Shown one piece after another: positions 51,414 through 59,232 of a DNA stretch of 64,000 bases; the first letter of the stretch is position 1, and each line of letters opens with the position of its first letter. This DNA comes from Anatilimnocola aggregata. GTDB taxonomy: Bacteria > Planctomycetota > Planctomycetia > Pirellulales > Pirellulaceae. Location of the stretch: assembly GCF_007747655.1 (NCBI RefSeq), contig NZ_CP036274.1, forward strand, positions 2,232,001 through 2,296,000, given 5' to 3'. The notes beneath the pieces are model-generated. The model did no database searches. It saw only the letters and a program-made list of their open reading frames with translations, and had not been told where the DNA came from. Position numbers and translations under genes: made by a program.

Positions 51414-52451
51414 TTAAGAAACTCTGGTGAGTTCCGGACGCTTCGCCGCGTCGGGAATGTTCTGCAGAAGAACCGGGATCTTCGTATGCCGCAACAGATA
51501 ATCGGCCACGCTCCCGCGCACGAGGCGTGACAGACCGCCGTCGCCACGAGTTGCGATCGCAATCAGGTCAACATCGTGCGAAACCGCATAGGTCGCAATA
51601 GCCTGGCCAGGATCGCGCGAGGTCGTGAAGATCTGAGCCTCGGCCGCAATGCCTTGCTCATGCAATTGTTGACTTACCGAAAGGAGATAGCTTCTCGGGT
51701 TCGTGTGATCAAAGAGCCCAAGGGACCACTGTTCGTTTTGCACGTTCAGTAGCGTCAACGAGCCACCGGAATAGCGCGACAGTTGAGCGGCACTGTCGAG
51801 GACACCTTGTCCAAGTAGCGAGCCGTTCAGGGGTAACAGGATGCGACTGGACCGGGGATTGGCGGTCAAATCCACCGGTGCCAAGTAGCCCGACGTCAAT
51901 AGCAACGGAATCGATAACCGCCGACGCAATTGGTCGACGGTATTGTTCCACCACAACCGCGAGGCGAAACGGCGGCGACGTGAACCGATGACGACTAGAT
52001 CGGAACCTGCTGCGCCGTTCACGAGCGCATCCACCGTATTGAAACTATCAATCAGGACAGTTTCCGGTTGCAAGCCATCGATCCGGTCGATCTTCCGGGC
52101 AATCCTTGCTAGGTAATCCTTCTTCTCATACTTGCTGGAGTTAAGACTGGCAGATGCTTGAGACAGTTGCCAAGGATCGATGTCGTCCAGGTGAGAATAG
52201 ACTCGAACCAGCCGCAAAGAGGCTCCCGATTTACGAGCGATAGCTAGTGCATGGGGCAAAGCGTGCTCGGCGTGGGCCGAGCCATCCAGCAGTACGACGA
52301 TCGTCCGAATATCCTTCTCCCACGGCCTACGTTGCAGGGTCTGCGACGGCGCAGGATCGGTGCCTCGCTGATAACGACCTGGTACAGGTAGCCACGTGGA
52401 ACGGAAGGCGTTGACAGCGATCCCGACTGCAGTGTTATTCTCGACGTTCAT
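51414..52451 (-). CDS. Universal stress protein with two UspA domains
   Basis: A 345-residue protein with two Usp folds. The first (about 48-195) begins IRTIVVLLDGSAHAEHALPHAL. The second (about 200-335) begins SRILLPLNGSLLGQGVLDSA and ends with the nucleotide-binding loop ATRGDGGLSRLVRGSVADYLL (G-x2-G-x9-G-S). The first copy ends VIGSRRRRFASRLWWNNTVDQL and lacks that loop. AGGAGG lies 7 bp upstream of ATG. The sigma-54-like element at 52508 lies about 57 bp before the start. Confidence 0.92.
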   Translation of the reverse strand: MNVENNTAVGIAVNAFRSTWLPVPGRYQRGTDPAPSQTLQRRPWEKDIRTIVVLLDGSAHAEHALPHALAIARKSGASLRLVRVYSHLDDIDPWQLSQASASLNSSKYEKKDYLARIARKIDRIDGLQPETVLIDSFNTVDALVNGAAGSDLVVIGSRRRRFASRLWWNNTVDQLRRRLSIPLLLTSGYLAPVDLTANPRSSRILLPLNGSLLGQGVLDSAAQLSRYSGGSLTLLNVQNEQWSLGLFDHTNPRSYLLSVSQQLHEQGIAAEAQIFTTSRDPGQAIATYAVSHDVDLIAIATRGDGGLSRLVRGSVADYLLRHTKIPVLLQNIPDAAKRPELTRVS

Positions 52452-52507
52452 GTTTGCCTCCTGTGGCTAAGCTAGGTCGCTTTGATGAAGTAAGACACTG
52501 GACGTAT

Positions 52508-52524
52508 AAGCGATTATCGTGCCG
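52508..52524 (-). promoter_or_regulatory. Sigma-54-like promoter of the UspA gene
   Basis: On the - strand CGGCACG, then ATAA, then TCGCT. The GG (-24) and GC (-12) have the exact required spacing and GGCACG is complete; one T of TTGC is a C. It lies in the intergenic gap 57 bp before the start codon. Confidence 0.55.
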
Positions 52525-52602
52525 GGCGACGTTTTACGATCGAAACGCCAGATGAGGCAAAATTGCCTGGTTTTCGCTGGTTGAAACGCGCCGAGCGGGC
52601 AA

Positions 52603-53955
52603 CTATTGACCACCGCGCGGCAAAAGATTGTCCGCCAGGAGCAGGGCTACCAAAAAGCCGCAGAGATCCGTGATCGCGGCCAGAATGGGGCCCGAGGCCA
52701 GCGCGGGATCGAGTTTCCACCGCTTCAGCGCAAGCGGGAGAATTCCACCAAGGCAAGCCGCGACCAGCGTATTGACGATGATCGCGACGCCGACCACCAC
52801 GCTTAACAGCAGATTGCGCTGCCAGATCAAACAAACGCTCGCAATCGCGATTCCCAGAATGACGCCATTGACGATGCCGACGATGGCTTCTTTGCGAACC
52901 ACCCACAAGAATTCACGAGGCTGCACCAACCCGAGTGACAACTCGCGAATGCTAACCGCGAGCGCTTGATTGCCAGAGTTGCCGCCCATGCCAGAAATGA
53001 CGGGCAGGAACACCGCCAGCGCGATGGCCGCCGTCAATGTTTCTTCATACCAGCCGATTACGCTGGCCGCGACGAGGCTGAGAAGTAGACTTACGGCCAG
53101 CCAAGGGAAGCGCCGCATCACTCGGTTGGTCCAATTCATGCTGCGGTATTCCTCACCGCTCCAGACACCGCTGGCCAGCAGCATCCGACGATCCAAGCTT
53201 TCCGACAACGCTTCTTCAACATCCGTGGCAAGCACAACGCCTAACAGCCGGTCCACTGAGTCCACAACTGGCAAACCAAAATACGGATGGCGGTCAAACA
53301 ATCGCAGCAAATCATCGAGCGGCATATCGGCAGGCACCCGCAGAGGGCTGCGAGTCATTATCTCTCGCAAGGGGATAGTACGCTCCACTAATAGGAGGTC
53401 TCGCAAGCGTAACACTCCCGTCAGGCGCTGCTCCGCATCAACGACGTAGGTGTATTGCGCATGGAACCGCGAATACATGACTGCGTTCAGGCGCAAATCT
53501 TCAATAACATCCTCAACGAGCGTGGACTCAGCAAAGGCTAGGAACTCGGCGATCATCAGACCGCCCGCCGTATCCGCGTGATACTGACTCAATTTCAGCA
53601 CACTCTGGGCAACATCACGTGGCAGCGCGGCCAGGATTGGGGCGGCAGCGGATTTTAGCTCAGCAATTAAATCTGCCTGCTCATTGCTCGGAAACGTACC
53701 CAGCAGTTCCGCCGCCCGTTCGACCTGTAAGTGCAATAGCACTTCAGCAGCTTGAACAATCGCCATCTCGTGCAGCAGTTGCGCAGCATCGCCAAGTGGC
53801 AGCAGCGTGAAGAGTTGTCCCTGGGCATTGGCCTCCAAGCGAGTCGCAAGTCGCTTGGCCTCGCCAGGGGGTAGGTTCGCGAGGAATTCAGTGAGATCTG
53901 ATGCAACTTGTCTCCGCAGCAGGTCGTCGAACTGTGCCAAATTAGAGTCGCTCAT
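52603..53955 (-). CDS. mgtE: MgtE magnesium transporter
   Basis: A 450-residue protein. An N-terminal MgtE helical domain (about 20-130: DLTEFLANLPPGEAKRLATRL) is followed by a CBS pair (about 135-255: MTRSPLRVPADMPL, FGLPVVDSVDRLLGVVLATDV) and the membrane domain with about five helices. The pore motif FLPVISGMGGNSGNQALAVSIREL is complete. The CBS domains sense Mg2+. ATG 53955 is the usual start; a TTG eight codons earlier is possible. Confidence 0.94.
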   Translation of the reverse strand: MSDSNLAQFDDLLRRQVASDLTEFLANLPPGEAKRLATRLEANAQGQLFTLLPLGDAAQLLHEMAIVQAAEVLLHLQVERAAELLGTFPSNEQADLIAELKSAAAPILAALPRDVAQSVLKLSQYHADTAGGLMIAEFLAFAESTLVEDVIEDLRLNAVMYSRFHAQYTYVVDAEQRLTGVLRLRDLLLVERTIPLREIMTRSPLRVPADMPLDDLLRLFDRHPYFGLPVVDSVDRLLGVVLATDVEEALSESLDRRMLLASGVWSGEEYRSMNWTNRVMRRFPWLAVSLLLSLVAASVIGWYEETLTAAIALAVFLPVISGMGGNSGNQALAVSIRELSLGLVQPREFLWVVRKEAIVGIVNGVILGIAIASVCLIWQRNLLLSVVVGVAIIVNTLVAACLGGILPLALKRWKLDPALASGPILAAITDLCGFLVALLLADNLLPRGGQ

Positions 53956-54128
53956 GGGAGTTGCTTTATTGCCGCTCAAGATTGCGAAACGCTCAACTAT
54001 AGCAGCGATGCTTGTGCGCGGCGTGTTTGGTCTTGGAGTGAGTTCACCGGGACCCGCGACATCCCTCGATTAGATGAGCGAGAATCAATTCGTGGCATGC
54101 GATGCCTGATGCACAACGGGCGTGGTAG

Positions 54129-54308
54129 TCAGCGTTGGTAGCGCGATTGGAAAGCGCGGAGCCTCGCCTGATACTCTTGCTTGAGTAATGGATTGCAAGC
54201 AAGCCATTCATCCAGCGAGTTCTTCGGCAAGCCGTAAATTGGCTCGTACCTTTCAAGTTCCTTTTCGTCAGCGGCAGCTGTACGAGTGCGATAAAGTGAA
54301 TTGATCAT
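54129..54308 (-). CDS. Small hypothetical protein
   Basis: A 59-residue protein. MINSLYRTRTAAADEKELER begins it, then YEPIYGLPKNSLDEWLACNPLLKQEYQ and RLRAFQSRYQR. GGGAG lies 6 bp upstream of ATG 54308. The frame stays open upstream to an ATG at 54506, so a 125-residue form is possible. The family is unknown. It lies between MgtE and the DHH-motif gene on the same strand. Confidence 0.5.
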   Translation of the reverse strand: MINSLYRTRTAAADEKELERYEPIYGLPKNSLDEWLACNPLLKQEYQARLRAFQSRYQR

Positions 54309-54521
54309 CGGAGCTCCCTTCAACGTTCTATTGGAAAACAAATGGCAATGCGGCAAATGTTGCGTATGTTCACGAACTTCGAGGTGTGGCAATAGTTCGT
54401 TCAACGCAATGCTTACCACGTGGAGACTGCTGTCTTGTATCCACGCAGCCGCCCTCATTCTCCCACCGGAGTAACGCAAGCTTGTCACATGCAAATTGAC
54501 TGGCATTCATGTCGTGTTCCT

Positions 54522-55568
54522 TCACGAGACAACTGATACTCCCGAGATCTCACGGTGCCGTAGGCGTCTTCGATCGGATGCTGATGACCCAGATGCTGTC
54601 GCACGACGCGGCTTCCATTGGCCTCCAATCAAACTAGGAAGCTTCTGGCTGACAATGCGGTTCACAATTTCCGTGATTTCCTGCGGCGATAATGCACTCC
54701 CGTGGTGTCGAGGGCTACCACCGACAAGATTGCCTCCGCCCCATCTGCCGCGCCGGAAATCCTCCGTCACGTTGAATTCGTACAAGATGGCCGGTACATC
54801 GAATGGTACAAACGGAGAAACCCGCCCGATCGCATACGACCAGGCGCCGTTCGCCAAAGGCCGGACGGAAACATATGCTCGAATTCCATCCGCCACCATG
54901 CCCGCTCGTGACTGGGGGCCGATCTCGTGTACTAGTGCCCAGCCTTTGCCACCGCCGATCCGCTCGTAACGAGTGTCGAGTGGAAGCAACTGCCCCTTGC
55001 CAGCCAGATGGTCGCCAATTCGTTGTCCCACTTGATCGATGATCGAACGCTGTAAAGCCGCCTGGGGCTGATCAAGTGTTCCCTCTAACTTGGCCTGCCG
55101 ATAGGGCGCGAAAACCCACGCGAGTTCGCTCATAAGTTGTCCATCCAGTGGTTGCAGATTGGCACCCCCTGTCGTGTCAAGCAGATCCACGGACTGAACC
55201 AACTTCACCAGTCTCGCGTTGGAAGGATGGCAGACAAGTTGTGGATTTTGAAGCAAGAACCAAGACAGGCATACATCCTCGTCGCAATCATTGGCATAAA
55301 CCTGAGCGCGAGGTCCTTCACGGTCTCGAAACGCCTCGAACAACCCCTGTCGGATACACAACCAGACTTGCGAACACGTGGCGCGGGTGGCGAGTCGGTC
55401 TACGTCGGCGTGATGGTCAAGATTGAGCCACGGCCCCCGAGCGTCATACTGTGAGCCTCCGTTTACATAGCCGTCGAGCGCGATTGAATACGGCGGATGG
55501 ATTTGGCGGAACTTGCACCACGAAAGAGCTTCCGCGCCGGGACACAAAGTTAAGGCAAACCTGTTCAT
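54522..55568 (-). CDS. DHH-motif protein, possible phosphoesterase-like
   Basis: A 348-residue protein. The segment WLNLDHHADVDRLATRATCSQV has a DHH motif, then ANDCDEDVCLSWFLLQNPQLV and LVKLVQSVDLLDTTGGA follow with conserved acidic residues. This ordering resembles DHH-type phosphoesterases, but I cannot confirm the full set of metal ligands. The C-terminal part (residues 220-320) is a second domain with GKGWALVHEIGPQSRAGMVADG. The N-terminus MNRFALTLCPGAEALSWC has no signal peptide. It lies 25 bp downstream of the HPF-like gene, so both are likely one transcript. Confidence 0.6.
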   Translation of the reverse strand: MNRFALTLCPGAEALSWCKFRQIHPPYSIALDGYVNGGSQYDARGPWLNLDHHADVDRLATRATCSQVWLCIRQGLFEAFRDREGPRAQVYANDCDEDVCLSWFLLQNPQLVCHPSNARLVKLVQSVDLLDTTGGANLQPLDGQLMSELAWVFAPYRQAKLEGTLDQPQAALQRSIIDQVGQRIGDHLAGKGQLLPLDTRYERIGGGKGWALVHEIGPQSRAGMVADGIRAYVSVRPLANGAWSYAIGRVSPFVPFDVPAILYEFNVTEDFRRGRWGGGNLVGGSPRHHGSALSPQEITEIVNRIVSQKLPSLIGGQWKPRRATASGSSASDRRRLRHREISGVSVVS

Positions 55569-55593
55569 AGCAGCTCCCTTATTACGTTCTTGT

Positions 55594-55956
55594 TCACTCC
55601 ACTAAGCCAGTCAGCCAGCGGCTGAGTTGATGATGCCCGAGGCGGCGAGATTGGCTGCCACGTTTGTGCAGTTGGCGACGCGCAGCGTGCCGAGCTCGCA
55701 GTGCAGCTGTTTGAACTGCCGAGCGAATCGTGTCTGCCGCATCCCGAACCACGACCGACCCCAGCAATGACGACCAGAGCTTTAGATGGCACGAAAATCC
55801 AGTTTCGCCGCCACCAACCTTGGTCGGTCCGATGGTCAGCACGCAGCTGGCGATTTTCTCCTGTTCGCGTTGAAAGGTGCGACGGATAAAAGCTTCCACA
55901 TTGCGTCGCTGGCGAGGACTGAGCGTTGTGCTTTTCGTACGAATGGTGATCCACAT
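55594..55956 (-). CDS. HPF/RaiA-like ribosome-associated protein
   Basis: A 120-residue protein with the alpha/beta pattern of the ribosome hibernation/interface factors: MWITIRTKSTTLSPRQRRNVEAFIRR, then IASCVLTIGPTKVGGGETGFSC, HLKLWSSLLGSVVVRDAADTI and the helix AVQTAALRARHAARRQL. The family binds the 30S subunit and inactivates ribosomes in stress. The match is weak at the sequence level. GGAGG lies 6 bp before ATG. Confidence 0.6.
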   Translation of the reverse strand: MWITIRTKSTTLSPRQRRNVEAFIRRTFQREQEKIASCVLTIGPTKVGGGETGFSCHLKLWSSLLGSVVVRDAADTIRSAVQTAALRARHAARRQLHKRGSQSRRLGHHQLSRWLTGLVE

Positions 55957-56307
55957 TGTTTCCTCCAGATATTCAAGTAGTTGTTAACGTGGGAGAGCCG
56001 CGGGCCGGCAAGCCCTGCAAGCGAATAACTGCATACGATCTACGGCGTCATTCAGTGCCTACCCCCGCTGGGTGTCCGTTAACCGGAGTAATCGGCGGGT
56101 GTATATGCGGCGGCAATTGAGCGACAGGAAATCCAGGGCACAGAATCAGCCTTTTCTCTCCCTGTTTGATCGCAAACTGCCACAATCGCCCGCGCAAGTG
56201 AGGTTCCACGTCACTGGCAATCGGCGCAAACTCAAAGGGGGACGTAAGGGGAAAATTGCATTCATGCGTAACTCCTTCCGCGGAAATCTGCGCACAAGTG
56301 GACTCGA
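55957..56307. other. Leader or gap upstream of the HPF-like gene
   Basis: No protein gene is well supported. A - strand frame (56048-56341) without a proper start, and a short ATG frame behind AAGGAG near 56260, are both possible. A sigma-54-like element lies at 56194-56208. Confidence 0.4.
56194..56208 (-). promoter_or_regulatory. Sigma-54-like element upstream of the HPF-like gene
   Basis: On the - strand TGGAAC, then CTCAC, then TTGC. GG and GC are correctly spaced; one mismatch (A for C) lies in the -24 box. The distance to the HPF-like start is about 235 bp, rather long. Confidence 0.4.
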
Positions 56308-56736
56308 CTACACGAGCAATCCCTCCGTGTCTGCCTCGCAACCGACTTTCGCTTGGGAGACCTTAACGATTTCCAGCCGCGATTTTCCCTGGGGAACGGG
56401 CCACTCGATGATGTCACGCAGGCGGTATCCAAGGATCGCCGTGCCGATTGGAGCCAAAACCGAGATGCGCTGCCGGACCACATCGGCTTCGTGCGGAAGA
56501 ACGAGCATGTATCGCTCGAGTTCCTCGGTATCGAGATCGCGAAGCCAGACAGTCGAATTTAGCGCGACCACACTGCGAGGTAGCTCTTCGGGCGAGGTAA
56601 TCGTGGCGCGCACCAGTTCGCGTTCAAGAGCTTCGATGTTTTGCCACGCGATGCGGCGATCGAGGCGGGCCGAATCGATCAGCTTGAGCAATCGATCGCG
56701 ATCCGTCGACGAGATGATGATGTTCTGCGAGCGCAT
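56308..56736 (-). CDS. Rnk/GreA-type transcription-factor-like protein
   Basis: A 142-residue protein. The N-terminal helical part (IIISSTDRDRLLKLIDSAR ... ALERELVRA) is followed by the GreA/GreB C-terminal fold with SPEELPRSVVALNSTVWLRDLDTEE, ISVLAPIGTAILGYRLRDIIEW and VPQGKSRLEIVKV. This is the layout of Rnk (regulator of nucleoside diphosphate kinase), which binds RNA polymerase but lacks the long coiled-coil. It probably shares a transcript with the CBS-pair gene 58 bp upstream. ATG 56736 gives the family N-terminus. Confidence 0.85.
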   Translation of the reverse strand: MRSQNIIISSTDRDRLLKLIDSARLDRRIAWQNIEALERELVRATITSPEELPRSVVALNSTVWLRDLDTEELERYMLVLPHEADVVRQRISVLAPIGTAILGYRLRDIIEWPVPQGKSRLEIVKVSQAKVGCEADTEGLLV

Positions 56737-56794
56737 GAGGAGAGACTCCGATCCAAAAAGGAAAAGTAGCGGGAACACTTGGGCAGAGGGCCGA

Positions 56795-57289
56795 TTAGCA
56801 AGAACAGGCGGGTTCGGCGCTGCGCGGGTGACCAGATTTAGTCAGGTGGAGCAGCACATCGGGCATGCTGATCACTCCGACTAGTTCATTCCGATCGTTG
56901 ATTACGTAGAGCCGCCGTACTGGCCCCTGCATAAGACGATTCACGACCTCGTGGACGGGAGTCGTACGGCGGGTGCTTTCCACAGCTGGGTGGGCAATCT
57001 CGGTCACCGAGGTCCAGTCGTGCGATTGCTCCACGAAGCTCTGAGGCGAAGAACGCAGCGTGAATTCATCCCAGGCCGCGCACGCCGCCAGTGTCACTAC
57101 GCCCGCCAGCCGGCCGAGTTCATCCACTACCGGTGCTGCCTCCAGTGCATGCAGCTGGAGTAGCGCACTGGCTTTCTGAATTGGCGTGTACTTATCAAAC
57201 GACAGCGGATCATGCGTCATCAGATCGGCTGCCGTTAACGGGCGAAGCATCATGGCCTGTGTTGCGATTGTCGACGCAAAAGTGGTCAT
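56795..57289 (-). CDS. CBS-pair protein
   Basis: A 164-residue protein consisting of two CBS domains: MTHDPLSFDKYTPIQKASAL, then HALEAAPVVDELGRLAGVVTL, and after a linker AVESTRRTTPVHEVVNRLM and RRLYVINDRNELVGVISMPDVLLHL. It ends ACSC. Such stand-alone CBS pairs bind adenine nucleotides and regulate other proteins. AGGAG precedes ATG. The sigma-54-like promoter at 57352 lies 64 bp upstream of the start. Confidence 0.9.
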   Translation of the reverse strand: MTTFASTIATQAMMLRPLTAADLMTHDPLSFDKYTPIQKASALLQLHALEAAPVVDELGRLAGVVTLAACAAWDEFTLRSSPQSFVEQSHDWTSVTEIAHPAVESTRRTTPVHEVVNRLMQGPVRRLYVINDRNELVGVISMPDVLLHLTKSGHPRSAEPACSC

Positions 57290-57351
57290 GGGAGGCTCCT
57301 TTTCCGGGGCAAGATGACGGACGAAAGTTGTTGCTACTGCAATACCGATAT

Positions 57352-57367
57352 AGCAATCGTCATGCCG
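57352..57367 (-). promoter_or_regulatory. Sigma-54-like promoter of the CBS/Rnk-like genes
   Basis: On the - strand CGGCATG, then ACGA, then TTGCT. The -12 box TTGC is perfect, the -24 box has GG and differs from TGGCACG at two bases, and spacing is exact. It is placed properly for the CBS-pair gene. Confidence 0.6.
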
Positions 57368-57469
57368 CTCCAGCGATATTGAAACCTGGCCCCAGTTACT
57401 GGACCTAAATCCGGCGTCTTGCGCAGACAGAACGACATAACTTGCTGTTTCAACCCCGAACTGAGCGCG

Positions 57470-57880
57470 TCAAGAATTCTTCGGTGGAGTATCGGCAATG
57501 CCCTCGGTCGCGTCTTCGGCAAGTTTTCGCCCACGCCTGGCAAAACTTTGCGCGATACTTGCAAGTTCATCGCCGAGGGCAGGAGCGACCAGCAGCGGGC
57601 CAATCTCAAGGAGTTTCACAACGAAAACACCGCGGCTTTTTTCGAAAGTTATCCGGACAGCATCTTGCGCCTGTACGATTCGCAGCTTGATTCGTTCACC
57701 TCGCAAAAAGATGGGGCAGTCAGGTGGCACGTAGAATACTTTTAGCCCGATTGGAAGCAGGACAGCGATCTCCCGTCCCAGTGTGTCCACGCTCTGGACC
57801 GTTCCCTCAAGGCACTCAGAACAGTTAATTGCCGTCGCAGACCTCGCGAACTTCGGATTTCTAAGTTGCTGGCTCCTCAT
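57470..57880 (-). CDS. Small unknown protein with beta-rich domain
   Basis: A 136-residue protein. A beta-barrel-like region (GTVQSVDTLGREIAVLLPIGLKVFYVPPDCPIFLRGERIKLRIVQAQDAVRIT, in pieces) fills about residues 25-80. It has an Ala-rich C-terminal helix. The ATG at 57880 lies only a few bases from the expected start of transcription of the element at 57894, so either the leader is very short or translation starts later. The family was not recognised. Confidence 0.55.
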   Translation of the reverse strand: MRSQQLRNPKFARSATAINCSECLEGTVQSVDTLGREIAVLLPIGLKVFYVPPDCPIFLRGERIKLRIVQAQDAVRITFEKSRGVFVVKLLEIGPLLVAPALGDELASIAQSFARRGRKLAEDATEGIADTPPKNS

Positions 57881-57893
57881 GCAATGCAGCTAA

Positions 57894-57909
57894 TACAAAC
57901 GCTGTGCCA
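57894..57909 (-). promoter_or_regulatory. Sigma-54-like promoter, close match
   Basis: On the - strand TGGCAC, then AGCGT, then TTGTA. Only one base differs from TGGCAC-N5-TTGCA (T for C). It lies just before the gene at 57880. It is the best -24 box of the four elements in this region. Confidence 0.5.
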
Positions 57910-57994
57910 CAGCCTAAACCAAGTCAAGGTAAAGGCGACTACAATGCGTAGCACCTCGATTCGCGCCAGTCGTCACTCTTGAACTGACAGTTTA

Positions 57995-59224
57995 ATGACA
58001 CCCGATTCTCACACGCGAATGGAAGTAGCAGCGGAAATCGGCCGCTGGGCAGTTACCGACTACGACTTCGAGTCCCTGCTCGCACAGATGGCTGAGGCGA
58101 TTTGCGAACACTTGCACGTGGAATTCAGCAGCTTTCTGCAGCTAATGCCCGACGGTAATGTAGTTTTCCAAGCTGGCGCGGGCTGGAAGGAGGGAATCAT
58201 CGGCCGTGCGACCATCGAGATGGGTAGTGAAACAGCGGCCGGTTATGTCATCCGCACGTTAACGCCTCTGGCCATCAGCGATTTGCGCAGCGATGACCGC
58301 TTTGTCGTTTCGCCGTTGTTGCACGAACACGGCGTGGTGAGCACTTTGACCGTTCCGTTGTTAGGCCAAGATCGTCCGCTCGGCGTGTTGGGCGCACACA
58401 GTTGCCAGCCTCGGTTGTTCACTTCTGAAGAAACAGCCTGGTTGCAGGTGATTGCCAGCTTTCTTTCGGCACGCATTGAGCGCTCGCGCCTAAGTCAGGG
58501 TGAGAGCAACGAGAAAATGCTTCGCGCTGAGCAAATGATGGCCATCGGCCAGGTCGCGGCTGGGGTAGCCCATGAACTCCGAAATCCACTGACGTCGATT
58601 AAGGGGCTGATTCAGGTGAATCTGCGGGAGCTAGTGGCGCGTGGCCTCCCAGCGGATGACTTGGCGATCATCGAGCATGAGATTCGCCGGATGGAAATGA
58701 CATTGCAAACATTTCTCGACTTTGCCCGCCCGCCGCAACCTGACCGCCGTCGCCAGGAAATTGGCCCCATCGTCGGCAGAGTTTTGGCACTTGTCGGCGG
58801 TCGTTCGCGTAAGCAACACGTTGAGCTAAAGTTTCAGCAGCACGAGCCGACTGCTCAAGCGGAGATAGATGCCGATCAGATTCAGCAGTTGTTACTCAAT
58901 CTAGTGCTTAACGCGCTAGACGCGATGCCCCAGGGCGGCGCTTTAGAAGTCGAGCTAAGCCCGCCGCGAGATGGTCACCTGGAAGTCTATGTCCGAGACA
59001 CTGGACACGGCATCGCTCCGCAAATTTTGCCTAAGGTGTTCGAGACGTTTGTCAGCAGCAAGGAAACAGGCGTCGGCCTGGGATTGCCTTTATCGCGTCG
59101 GATTGCCGAGGAACACGGTGGGGCACTGACGGCCTACAATCTTCCCCTTGAGGGAGCTTGCTTTTTATTGCGCCTGCCTGTTGCTCCCAGTGAACGTCCC
59201 GATCACACAGCTGATTGTCGATAG
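57995..59224 (+). CDS. GAF-domain sensor histidine kinase
   Basis: A 409-residue soluble kinase. A GAF domain (about residues 20-165: LLAQMAEAICEHLHVEFSSF ... VSTLTVPLLGQDRPLGVLGA) is followed by HisKA with GVAHELRNPLTSIKGLI (His near residue 192) and HATPase with LLNLVLNALDAMP, DTGHGIAPQILPKVFETF and GVGLGLPLSRRIAEEHGG. It has no membrane helices, so it senses a cytoplasmic signal. The NtrC-type partner starts 8 bp after its stop, so the two form a two-component pair. Confidence 0.93.
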   Translation: MTPDSHTRMEVAAEIGRWAVTDYDFESLLAQMAEAICEHLHVEFSSFLQLMPDGNVVFQAGAGWKEGIIGRATIEMGSETAAGYVIRTLTPLAISDLRSDDRFVVSPLLHEHGVVSTLTVPLLGQDRPLGVLGAHSCQPRLFTSEETAWLQVIASFLSARIERSRLSQGESNEKMLRAEQMMAIGQVAAGVAHELRNPLTSIKGLIQVNLRELVARGLPADDLAIIEHEIRRMEMTLQTFLDFARPPQPDRRRQEIGPIVGRVLALVGGRSRKQHVELKFQQHEPTAQAEIDADQIQQLLLNLVLNALDAMPQGGALEVELSPPRDGHLEVYVRDTGHGIAPQILPKVFETFVSSKETGVGLGLPLSRRIAEEHGGALTAYNLPLEGACFLLRLPVAPSERPDHTADCR

Positions 59225-59232
59225 GGGAAACC

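Noticed and set aside
54000-54022. Fifth sigma-54-like site upstream of mgtE
   Set aside because: The -24 GG is broken (CG), which is normally essential.
56048-56341. 97-codon frame upstream of the HPF-like gene
   Set aside because: No usable start near an SD; a sigma-54-like element lies inside it.
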